Source: Diplosphaera chodatii (lineage: Eukaryota > Chlorophyta > Trebouxiophyceae > Prasiolales > Stichococcaceae). Taken from it: 64,000 nt of DNA. The stretch covers positions 558,001 to 622,000 of the forward strand of contig JAALGY010000012.1 of the NCBI GenBank assembly GCA_032358165.1. The letters are read 5' to 3'. A model generated the notes under the pieces. The model had not been told where the DNA came from. It did not search any database and saw nothing but the letters and a program-made list of their open reading frames with translations. Numbering within the stretch: the stretch's first letter is position 1; the number at the start of each line of letters is the position of its first letter. Position numbers and translations under genes: made by a program. Shown here piece by piece: positions 1-10,601 of this stretch.

Positions 1-710
1 GCCGAGCAGCAGAGCGCAGCAGAACACCTGCGCTTCAGCAACGCTTTCTTCAGGTGCTCGGGCCTTTGCTGCTCAAACCAGCAGGCGTGTGTCCACATGT
101 GCATCGAACCTCTGACAACATGCAAGACGGTGACAATCATGAGGCATGCATGAGCAGGGAGTTGCTGGAGGTGGGGGGCAATGGCATGCCAACTTTGCTG
201 AACGACCCAGCGCTGCGGGCGCTTGCCCAGGGATGGGCTGACAACGCAGATCTATACACCGAGGTGGGACAGCTGGCTGGACAGACTGCAGATCGTCTGG
301 TACCAAGCAAGTGACCTTGATGCATGCTGCAACAAGGGAGGCATGGTGGCATCGGGCAGCTGCCAGCCATATGTCATGGCATGCAGGACTACGCCGCAGC
401 GTTTCAACGAGCGTCTGAGCTCGGGCTGCCAATAGCAAAGACGCAGGCTGCGTCCAGTGCGCAGGATGTGACCGCAGTTGTTGCTCAGGTGCTTCACACA
501 TGGCCTGCTGCTGCATAAGACGTGTTGGCTGGCAGGTCGCACACTTGAGCATTGTCCTGCTCGTGTTGTAGTATGCAGCTTGCGTGCTGCTGACGAAACC
601 TGCTATCGAATTTGCAGATTGCAGTCGCAGTTGCAGCTGCGGGCACAGTTGCCGCCATTGGTTGGTGGTACGGGCGCCGCCGCCGCCAGGGCAGAGGGAT
701 GTTCTCGTGA
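1..710 (+). CDS. APX: Ascorbate peroxidase, tail-anchored (peroxisomal-membrane type), 3' part only
   Basis: The 5' part lies outside the window. Three readable pieces match the end of class I haem peroxidases: a short exon to about 53, an exon from about 159 to 270 reading GMPTLLNDPALRALAQ, and one from about 387 reading DYAAAFQRASELGLPIAK. These correspond to the family's 'DxAL..DPxFRP...DYAxxHxKLSELGF' end, so the enzyme should reduce H2O2 with ascorbate. A fourth exon (618-710) joins in phase 0 after the donor at 489. It adds a hydrophobic segment (IAVAVAAAGTVAAIGWWYG) followed by an RRRRQGRG basic tail and stop. That TM-plus-basic-tail end is typical of peroxisomal-membrane APX (plant APX3 type); a thylakoid form is less likely because the tail is strongly basic. 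The catalytic residues lie upstream and cannot be checked. Confidence 0.75.
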
Positions 711-991
711 GTGGGCTGGCAGGCATTTCGACAATGTGCTGGAGGGGGTCTACCGCTAGACTGACAGTCCCTCTTCAGATGAGGTGCTTTCACATGTATG
801 TATGACCCAAGTGAATGTTGCTGTACCATCATTTCCTGAGAGTCAGCACGTAACACGGTTGGTCACAGCATGGTGTGTGAAATTCATAGGCAGCTGTACG
901 GATAGTTGTCTACAATTTGCTGAAGTAGTGGTTGGTGTTCTGAAGCGTTGTCCAGTTCTCGCAGCAACGAGGCTTGGTCCATGACTTCATG

Positions 992-2727
992 TTATTGCAC
1001 AGATTGCAATGTTGGTTCCTGGCCACTGCCAAAGCTCACAGTCTCCTGTGGCAGCCCTGTGCCGGTAACCTCATTCCCCAGTGTCACCCAATAGTTCCGC
1101 AGGTTGTTCTTGCGACCAAAGATCTCAAGGTATTTGCCTGCAGGCGATGATGCTATCCGCTGGCCCACATTTAGTGAAGCATAGGAGTGCATACCAGATG
1201 CAGCGAGGATGTGGCTCACCGTGCGGCACCAGCTGCTCGATGAGCTGATATATTTCCTCTGGCTTCTGGCTCTGCCCGCGGCGCTCGCTGTAGATGACAT
1301 CGTGGCCGACGCTGCCGTGCATGCCCGGCGGATCCCGGCCCTTTCGCCCCACTAGGCACACCTGTATGTGCATGTGTCCCGTTGTGTGCCACCTGTTGGC
1401 CTCAGCACCCTGACCAATGGCAAATCGTGCTGATGTGACAGAGCTGGGCAACGCATGCAAATCGCAGACGCCGCAAGGCAGACCTCCTTGGCATGCTGCA
1501 GATAGTAGCCGTGGCTCTTGGCGAGCCGCCTGTTGACCGTCATTTTGACCCATACAATCTCGTCGACGACCCTGCAGATGACAGGAGTCGCAACTGGACA
1601 AGGATCTTGATCCTCATCATACCCTACGGTATACTTGTATGCAACACTGTGTACCAACATGCAATAGGCAGATGCTGTTGGCTGCGCAGCAGGACTCACG
1701 TGTAACCCCAGTGCTCAAACAAGTCCAAGGTGAACTTGTACTTGGCGTTGATGACCCACACGAACAGCAGCCCCGAGCTCTGCAGCGAAGGCACTGGCAG
1801 CGCTTGGATGTCTGCATCGGTTAGCTGGCTGTAGCCGAGCGCCACACCTACAACATTTCGCATGCGCACGCATCAAGACCATGCTTCGGACTGGGTTGTG
1901 CTACCCTCCAACACTGGGACCAAGTTCATCTTGACGTTCTCAAAGCTTGGATACTGATGTCAAATGGCAGCACCTCGAGTGGGGTTGGCAGTGGCCAGCG
2001 CCCAAGGTGGGTCCATCATAATGACATCGAACTGCAGTGTCCTCGCCAGGCTTTGCCAGTCGTACGTCGCAACATTGGCATGGATTGGTATGCAGTGCGG
2101 CGGCACCTGACATGTACACATGATCACGTTCACGCACACTCCAGCGCAGACGGTTGCACCATGCATTGTGCGACTTGATCATGGCGTTCCAGCAACAGCA
2201 TCACGATGCGGCAGACATCTGCTGTACTGCGATCAGACTGCACAAGAGGAATAATCAGCTAATATTGGAAGCAGTGCAGAGCAGTTGTGTGCACCTGCCA
2301 CTCGGAGGGGTGCAGATCCTCCACCGATCCAACCTGATAGTCTGTGCCCTCCGGGTTGGCGGCACCGTTCCCATCCCGTGCACCTGTGACACATGGTGCT
2401 CTTGTACCACGGTGTGACATCTACGAATTGCTGCCGCTGCTCAGATCACCATGACCGAGGCAAGTGGTGGTTGAGGTGTACACCGGAGTGCGCACCATCA
2501 TTGGGCTGCCCATTCGCGGCCGCACCGGCAGATGCCAGATCCTGGGCCACGCTCTGCAGCCGAACGCGGTAGTGCGCAATTTCTTGCTGCAGCTCCTCGT
2601 CGTCAAGCTGGGTCCACCTGGCCTGCTCCTTGGCATCATCAGATGACATCCGCGTCAGTGTCGGCGCAGGTGCGGGCTGCTCCTGCTGGCCATCCTCCAT
2701 CTGCGGAGGGTTGGGAGTGGGTTCCAT
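992..2727 (-). CDS. MTA1: MT-A70 family adenine-N6 methyltransferase, MTA1-type (candidate DNA 6mA methyltransferase)
   Basis: About seven exons read right to left: roughly 2727-2484 (start MEPTPNPPQMEDGQQ, disordered plus a coiled segment), 2375-2299, 2105-1972, 1838-1700, 1580-1490, 1360-1230 and 1147-992. The catalytic exon reads FDVIMMDPPWALATANPTRG, containing the DPPW motif of MT-A70 enzymes. Splicing restores GVALGYSQLTDADIQ, then LLFVWVINAKYKFTLDLFEHWG, DEIVWVK, YYLQHAKEVCLVGRKG, SERRGQSQKPEEIYQLIE and YLEIFGRKNNLRNYWVTLGNE, the full Rossmann fold in order. The loop after DPPW and the 'INAKY...YYLQHAKE' stretch resemble, from memory, the ciliate/green-algal MTA1 clade, which methylates DNA, more than METTL3, which has DPPWDIHMELPYG. 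No CCCH zinc finger precedes the domain. It is divergent from MTR4. The family call is firm; substrate is inferred. Confidence 0.85.
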
Positions 2728-2958
2728 CGAGATTTGCCCAGCAAGTAGTTTGCTTGCGCAAGCGTGAACCTGCACTGCGAATTGCGCTGCTGCACATCAA
2801 TGTCACGATCTGTCAGACAAATATTGTCTGACACATGCAGCCTTGCCAGACCAAGTTGCACAGGAAGCATTCAGAGTACCCATCTGCAGCATCGCATCTG
2901 CTGGAGCATCCAATGGCTTTGTATTGGTCCTGCCATCGCTGAGTGCTTTTGAGCGAAG
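2728..2958. promoter_or_regulatory. Shared divergent promoter region of MTA1 and MTR4
   Basis: Only 231 bases separate the two start codons, which face away from each other, so both promoters and 5' UTRs must overlap here or extend into first exons. An 8-9 base inverted repeat around GACAAATATTGTCTG (about 2815-2829) sits near the middle. No TATA box could be assigned with confidence. Confidence 0.45.
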
Positions 2959-5900
2959 ATGGAGGCAACAGAGCTTGGACTACAGGTAGCAGCAGCCACC
3001 CGCGAGACTGCAAAGCGCAAGCGGGAGCAGCACGAGGCCGCTGCCGATGCAAATTCGGATGCCGTGCCGAAGGCAAAGCGTGCCAGACCCATACCGGTGC
3101 TGAAGCATGAGGTCGAGGTGCCGCCAGACTATGATGAGGCGTCACGGCAGCTGGACCCAGCCCTACATGGTCAGCACACCAGCAGCTGATGACGCTGAGC
3201 GAATGGCTGCTCCTTCACCGGAAGAAGTGCCGTGTGCTACAGCCGACACACATGCATGACATGCTGAAAGTGATTGCACTGCAAATGTCATTCAGCTGTT
3301 GGGCTCTCTTGCAGGCACATTGCAGGCGCCCTCGTGGCACGGCACAATGGCCAAAGACTATCCATTTACGCTGGACCCCTTCCAGAGCACCGCAGTGGCC
3401 TGCCTGGTATGGCAGCAGACCTTTCTGCATGCAGGTGCTGTCCAAATACGCTCCCAAACTCAACCAGGTGTTGCTGCAGGCAGGATGACGCGCCTGCATG
3501 CACTCACGTTGCCTGCAGGAGCGGAAGGAATCGGTCATGGTTGCCGCACATACATCCGCTGGTAAAACAGCGGTGGCGGAATATGCCATCGCCATGGCAT
3601 ACCGTGACAAGCAGCGCGTCATATACACCTCGCCCCTCAAGGCAAGGCTCGCTTGCTGGCATAGCACAGAGCCAGATCAAAGTGCACACTTGCATATGCC
3701 AACCGTGCATTGCACGAAACGAGCGTTGCTTCAGTCTTTGCACCTGCTGCAGGCGCTCAGCAATCAGAAATTCCGGGAGCTCAGTGAGGAGTTCCAGGAT
3801 GTGGGGCTGATGACAGGCGATGTCTCCATCAATCCAAACGCCGCATGTATCGTCATGACCACCGAGATCCTCCGCTCCATGCTGTACAGGTGACATGCAA
3901 TGCTTCTGTTGCACAGTGACAACCTACTCGGCCGTACTCTTATAACATGCTGATGTGATGGTGTTGTGTTTGCCACTGCTGCACTTGGCGCAGCGTGTGG
4001 CGTGGTTTTCCCCGCCTGAGAACTGCTGTGAAAGCGTCACCATTGTAGAGCTTTGGATATCAATATGATGTTGACCGTCGTGTCCTGCAGGGGTAGCGAG
4101 ATGCTGCGGGAGGTTGCATGGGTGGTGTTCGACGAGGTGCACTACATGCAGGACCGCGAGCGCGGCGTGGTGTGGGAGGAGTCCATCATCTTCCTACCAA
4201 AAGACATCCACATGGTGCACTGCGAGTGCCGCTGAGCTCTGGCACTGCACGCCAACGTTATTGATGAACAGGCTATGCTTTGTCGTCCAGCGCAACCATC
4301 AGCGTGCAGTGCCGAGCAGCCAGTAGTATACGCTCAAGAGATGCGCATGTGAGAAACGAGTGAGACACAGTGAGTTTGTGCTGTGGCCGCAGGTTTTCCT
4401 GTCGGCAACACTGGCAAATGCAACGGAGTTTGCGGCATGGGTGGCGGGACTGCACAAGCAGCCATGCCATGTGGTGTACACAGACTACCGGCCGACGCCT
4501 TTGCAGCACTATGCATTTCCCGTCGGTGGCAATGGTCTCTATGCGGTAGGCATCTTGGAGTGGCATGTCTGGTGCAAAGGACGCATGGCGTTGACACTGC
4601 GGTGTCAACAGGTGAAGGGACTTGGTCAGTAATATCCGTCTCATGATGCGTCACAGGTGCTGGATGAGCAAGGCAATTTCAAGGAGGCTAACTTTGCACA
4701 GCTGCGCATGAATGCATTCGGTCTGGTAGATGACGCGTCAGGCGCAGCAGTAGCAGATGAGTCACGAGACGAGTCAAAGGCGGCTGCACCTGCGAATGGC
4801 GCCAGCCGTGGTGGACGAGGTGTCTTGCTCCTCCCTCGTGCATGCACCCCCTCTGCTGCTGTACTGCCCATGTGTTGCCCTCGAACATGGAAGGAACGCT
4901 GTGTCTTGTCGTGGCAGGGGGCAGGGGTGGCCGTGGCGGCAGGGGCAGGGGCGGCGGCGGGGGCCGTGGCGGCGGCGGCGCGAGTGGAGACCTTGGCGCG
5001 GATATCCACAAGATCCTGCGGCTCGTCAAGGACAAGAGCTTTGATCCCGTCATTGTGTTCAGCTTCAGCCGCAGGCAAGGAGGAACCTGTGCTATGTGGC
5101 TGTGAATATGCGGTTTGCTCGTAGTGTCAACCCGATACACACCCACCACATCGGGATCATCCCGACCATGCCGTTTAGCATGGCCATGGTGTGCAAGTAT
5201 CCATGTCTGACTTGCAGGGAGTGCGAGCAGTATGGCATGGCTGTCAGCAACAAGCTGGACTTCATCACCCCAGAGGAGGCAGCGGAAGTCGAGGAAATCT
5301 TCCATAATGCCATCCAGTGCCTCAGCGAGGAGGACCGGGCACTAGGGCCGGTCGTCCGCATGCTGCCCATGCTGAAGAAGGCACGGCGCCGCTTAAAACA
5401 GCAGCCATGCAAGCTTTGGCACCAAAGCACTTTCTGCTTCGAAGCATGCAAAGAGGCTGATGCTTCATGCATGTGTCTCCAGGGCATCGGTGTACATCAT
5501 TCGGGTTTGTTGCCAATACTGAAGGAGCTCGTGGAGATTCTGTTCCAGGAGCAGTTGCTGAAGGTGCGCTGCTAGCCACTGCGTGAGCAGCAATGATGAG
5601 AATTGCTCCTCCTGCACGAGGCATCGCCTGTCGACATCGCATAAGCTGCAGCTTTGACAGCATGCACATGCGACTTGCAACTGCAGTGTTTATTTGCCAC
5701 GGAGACCTTTGCGATGGGTCTGAACATGCCAGCGAAAACAGTCATCTTCACAGCCATGGCAAAGTGGGACGGCACTCAGGTGCCAAGACTGCTTGCAGCT
5801 GCACATCGATTGTGCGATTCTAATACAGTATGGCTTGATTGCGAACGGCACGTGACCAAGTGCGGACACAGCTGACTCAACTCGCGCTTGCGACCACAGC

Positions 5901-8900
5901 GGCGGTGGATGACCAGTGGCGAGTACATCCAGATGAGCGGGCGTGCTGGGCGGCGGGGCAAGGACGACTTTGGTGTCGTCATACAGATCATTGACGACAC
6001 CATGGACACCAGGGCCTGCAGGTACACCACCAAAAGCATGTGTCGTTGCCCACGTTGCCAGCTGCACCGCACATCACGTCTGGGTTGGAAAACACATACT
6101 GTACCTTAGCAGCACTGCCACACTCTGCTTTCACATCTGCGTGCATGTGCAGGGCCATTGTGCAGGGCAAGCCGAGCCCGCTGATCTCCAGCTTCAAGCT
6201 GTCGTACTACACACTGCTCAACCTGCTGCGCCGCATCGAGGGCACTCAGCACGACATGGAGTTTGTCATTGCCAACTCCTTCCAGCAGTTTCAGTTTGAG
6301 CGCTCCTTGCCAGAGGTGGGCTGCTAAGGTGTCTGTCAAGGCACTGCTCCGGATCATGGCCGACAGGCATAAGCATGTGGTTGCATTGGCATCGGCATGT
6401 AAACGTTGCCTGCCTGCCATGCAGATGCAACGGCAAGTCGACGAGCTGGAAGCAGAGGCAGCCCAAATATCAGACGTCAGCGAGGAGGCAGCAGCAGAGT
6501 ACCACAGCCTACGGCAGGTGTTGATGGTGTTGATGGTGCAGCAATTGCTGATGTTATGCGGTGCCTTCTGCACGGCTGCGGTGTTGAATCTTGAGCCTAG
6601 TGCTTGTTGCTGCAGGATATTCGGCAGCAGGAAGTGGTCATTCTGCAGGCAATGCTGCGGCCAGAGAAGCTGCTGCACTTCCTGCGCCCCGGTCGCCTGG
6701 TAAGGCCTGCTTTGACCTGTTGCAAACCTACATGATTCATGGCCCCCCTCTCATCGGGACGGGGACAGATTTCATGCAGAAACTGCCAAGTGCTGCCGAG
6801 CTGCCAGGAATCTCTGAGGTGAGCAGACTGGTCCCCAATGCAGGTGAAGGTGCGGGAGGGTGACATAGAGTGGGGCTGGGGCATCGTGGTGTGCGTCACA
6901 CGCCGCAGTGCACCTGGCGGCGCAGCGAACGGCCACTCAACAGCCAACGGGGCATCCCACGGCGCGGCAGACCAGTACATGCTGGACACATTGCTACCCT
7001 GCGCCCCCGGCTCAGTCGCCAGTGCGTGTTCCATGCTATCATTGCCAGTACACCTCGCTGGGCGGCCAATGTCACGCAACCAAACGCACAGATGCCGCCC
7101 AAATGCACAGGCATTGCAACAGTATGCTGCCATGGCAGAAGGCAGGTTTACTCTGCAGCTCTGAGGCAACAGGTGCATGTGCAACACACCTTGCCCCTGT
7201 GAACCGTATGCAACATTTCGGCTGACCAGTGCTGCAGCGCTGCTGCAGGCGGGCGGCCGGCGCCGGGGGCGGGTGCCAAGGATGCGGAGATGGCGGTGAT
7301 GCCGGTGCCGCTGACGCTGCTGACGGGGGTGGGCGCGATGCGGCTGACTGTGCCGCAGGACCTGCGGGGCTCCGATGCGCGGCAGGCGACGCTGCTCATG
7401 CTTCGGGTGCACAGCAACTTGTAGGAGGAGAAAGCTGTGGAAGTATGAGCCTGAGTTCTTCTGGAGAATGAGTGGTGTCAGGTGTAATGTAGCTGGTGTG
7501 TCGGCTGCCCTGCGAGCAGCCGACTGCTAGGCTTTAGTGTGTGCCGTGCGCAAGGCAATGATGGGTCATGCAGCCTCTCCTCTCCTGCTCGCTGCTTACG
7601 GCCGTGCATGTGACGGGTTTCCAATGCACGTTGACAAGCACCCCTCAGCAGAAAGCTACGCAGTGCTCCAGGCGCAAGTGCAGCTGTGCTACTGATTGCG
7701 GCCTCTCTCACCTTCAGCCGTCACCATGCAGGAACTAGAGTCGAAGTACCCAGACGGCCTGCCGCTGCTGGACCCTGTGGAGGACATCGGCATTGACGAC
7801 CCCAGCCTGACAGCGGCAGTGCACAAAGTAGCAGCCCTGGAGCAACGGCTTGCAGACAACGCCGTGCACAAGGCGGCAGCAGGCAGCGCAGCCAGGTATG
7901 GACGGTGCTCGTACCGGCCTCCCTTTACAATGATGCACGAGACAGCGGCTCTGGAGCGACCTTTGACAGGCAGCGATTATGCACCCGCATCACCAGACCA
8001 CATCAGCATGTATCAGATGCACGCTTTACAGCAAGCTTGACAAGACTGATCTTGCCTAAGTGGCAGGCAAAAAGTGACAACGCAGTCTCCTTCATATTTG
8101 CCTACAAATTTGTGCAGATGAGATAGAGGCCCAGTCACTGAGAGAGTGCTACAGGACATCATCGGTCTCAGGGTGAACAACTGGCGGTCTGTTGGTCTCT
8201 GCAGGTTTGCAGAGGGCCAGCGGAAGGCCGAGCTCAAGGCACGGGCGGAGGAGGTGCGTGCCAAGATGCGCGAGTCGCACCTCGCGGGCTTCCGAGACGA
8301 GGTCAAGCAGCGGTGCGCCTGCATCAGCGTGTGGACACTGGCCCTGTGTAGGGCATGCCTGACGGTGCTCGCCCTGATGGCCAGGGGCCCTGTGACATCA
8401 GCCCTCTTCAACAACATTCGGCTGTTGCCCGACACCTGCAGGACGTCTGTGCTGCGGAAGCTGGGACACATCGATGCTGCTGGCCTGGTTCAGCTCAAGG
8501 GTAAAGCTGCCTGTGAGGTAGGTTGAGAACCTCACCAAGCCATCGCTTGCTGTCTTGCCGCCTGGCACCGACCAGCTGCAGCTACCAGTCCATTGGTGTG
8601 CTGTCCTTGTACACACTAGCATGTGCTGTGTGCATTACCATTGCAGTCCTTGCACCTGTGCTGGACGTGGATCAGGACACTTGGTGGCAAGTCAGCTTAC
8701 CTACGTGGCGAGTGCCAAAGTGAGCATGCACGCCTCACACTGCAGCTGGACACGGCTAACGAGCTGGTGGCTACGGAGCTGATGTTCAATGGCGTGTACA
8801 ACTCGCTGGACCGCCACCAGCTGGTCGCCCTGGTGTCCTGCCTGGTGCCCTCCGACAAGTCCGAGGTGAGGTGCATGTGCGGGCGCCCTGCAGCTGCCAA

Positions 8901-9871
8901 CCCCCCTGTTTTGTGCACCATGTGTACCTGCGAACCATGACAATGATGTGCTCGACTGGGCTAGGAGCCCGTACCTTTATCTCATCGATGGTGGTACCTT
9001 TCCCTCATCGATGTGGCGCAGCAAGCCCGTCCTTCATTGCAGACATGGTGACGGCTGCAAGTGCCTTGCTGCTGCGCTGTGCAGGCAGAGGTGAAGCTGG
9101 TCCGGGCGCTAGCAGGCCCGCTTGAGCAGCTGCAGAACACGGCGCTGCAAATTGGACAGCTGCAGGTGTGGGCCCTGTGGGGGCATCGTCAACTTTTGAA
9201 TAGTTTCCGACATGACCAGTGCCATTCTGCCAGATTGACTGGACACTTGATTGTACAGGTGGGGAGGTGTGCCATGGTGTGCTGACCACAGTCGGTGCAA
9301 TGTTGCTCCTGCAGGCAGAGGCAAAGCTGCCTGTAGATCCAGAGGAGTTCCAGGAGTCGTTTAAACCATTCCTCATGGACGTCACGTACCAGTGGTCCAA
9401 GGTGATGGCAGTTGTGCAGTGTACATGCTGAGGGCGCTAGTGACAGCCACTTTCATATCGGATGTGCTGTGCATCGGCTGGCAATTGTTGGCGGCTCAAG
9501 CCAAAGAAAGTAGTACGTTCGTTCGCAGGGTGCTTCGTTTGCGGAGGTATGCACCTTGACAGATGCCTACGAAGGCTCCATCATCCGCGCAACTCGGCGG
9601 CTAGACGAGTTGATGGGCCAACTGCAGGTCAGCCGGTTCATGCCTTTTCCTTCAGGCCAAAAGTGCGACATGCTTCTAAAGTGCATCTGAATGAGGAGTC
9701 ATGGAAGGAGTGCAGTGGCTCTGGCCCATGTTGCTGACGCACATGATGGCTTGTTGCCAACTGCAGCTGGCAGCCAAGGTGATAGGCGACCAGGAGCTGG
9801 CACAAAAGTTTGAGGACAGCGTGCAGACGATACGCCGTGACATCATGTTTGCCGCCAGCCTGTACATCTGA
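2959..9871 (+). CDS. MTR4: Exosome cofactor DExH-box RNA helicase MTR4
   Basis: Over twenty exons. The ATG at 2959 opens MEATELGLQ and a lysine-rich nuclear-type segment. Helicase motifs follow in order: [14 protein letters not shown] (motif I, about 3540), [24 protein letters not shown] (DEVH box, about 4130), [26 protein letters not shown], then the second RecA domain with [40 protein letters not shown] and [12 protein letters not shown] (about 5925). The arch/KOW domain runs from about 6155 to 8900 ([31 protein letters not shown]). The helical domain ends with [14 protein letters not shown] and stop at 9869-9871, matching the family C-terminus. As part of TRAMP/NEXT-type complexes it feeds RNA to the nuclear exosome. 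An RGG-rich insert lies at about 4915-4990, and intron 3642-3752 begins with GC. A TGTAA at 10089, the usual algal poly(A) signal, follows the stop. Confidence 0.97.
8971..9013. repeat. Imperfect tandem direct repeat in an MTR4 intron
   Basis: Two copies of a 20-base unit, GTACCTTTATCTCATCGATG and a variant with TCCC in place of TATC, lie at 8971-8990 and 8994-9013. The repeat is in an intron of MTR4 and is probably a local duplication. Confidence 0.7.
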
Positions 9872-10601
9872 CGCAAGCTGCAGTTATAGCTTGCTGTCGC
9901 TGTTGAAGAGGAACGAATGCTGGTGGCTTTGAAAGTTTGCTTGTTGTTGTGGTCCAAACACGTGAGCTCACGTGGGCTGCAAGACTTGCACGCAGGCTGA
10001 TGCCTGCATCCATGACAGTTCCCTCGCCTTGCTTGATTGATGCGTGCAGAAGTCGTGCGTGCTATGCTTGAAAATTCTACAGGGAAAATGTAAAACTTGG
10101 CATTGCGCGGAGAGCACCTGCGCAGGGATCGCCACTGTGTCCAATCGGGGGGAACAGTCTCCTGTTCAGGAGGCGTTGCAGTTTATTTAGTCAGCTGATT
10201 TATTAAGAATATTTGCGATGTTTTGCGCCTTGGCGAGGTCAACAGCAATCGCAGTTAGCATGTCGGAGGTCCGAGGCATCCAGTAGCCCTGTCGCTGTCA
10301 CGGTCACCGTCGCCTGCTGCATCGAACATGTCGAGGGCGACAACGGCTTTCAAACATACTGCCGATAGGTGAGGATCTTTTCGCCCGCGCTTTGACGGAC
10401 AGCAACGTGTGACGACCTGCTGTCAGGCCCTGCTGTATGTGGGCGTGCGTGCACTGAGGCGTGCAATGCAGCTGTGCAAAGCTGCATGCCAGCTGTTGCC
10501 GGTGCGCTGTGCAGGCTTGTCAGATCAGCTAAGCAGCAACGAAGAACACCCCAGGAGCTCAGAACCAGCACTGGCCCGCAGCTCGATCATCACTAGGCAG
10601 C
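9872..10601. other. MTR4 3' region and methyltransferase upstream region
   Basis: No coding sequence could be supported in these 730 bases. The left part should hold the MTR4 3' UTR, with TGTAA at 10089-10093. The right part should hold the promoter and 5' UTR of the methyltransferase. A short ATG-initiated stretch at 10329 ends in a good donor-like sequence (TAG/GTGAGG) and might be a non-coding 5' exon. No tRNA cloverleaf was found. Confidence 0.4.

Noticed and set aside
73..726. 217-codon minus-strand open frame
   Set aside because: It is antisense to the ascorbate peroxidase exons, whose plus-strand reading has clear family motifs and splice phases.
10080..10210. Structured-looking stretch checked as a possible tRNA or small RNA
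   Set aside because: No cloverleaf, B-box or anticodon arm could be drawn; it fits 3' UTR sequence.
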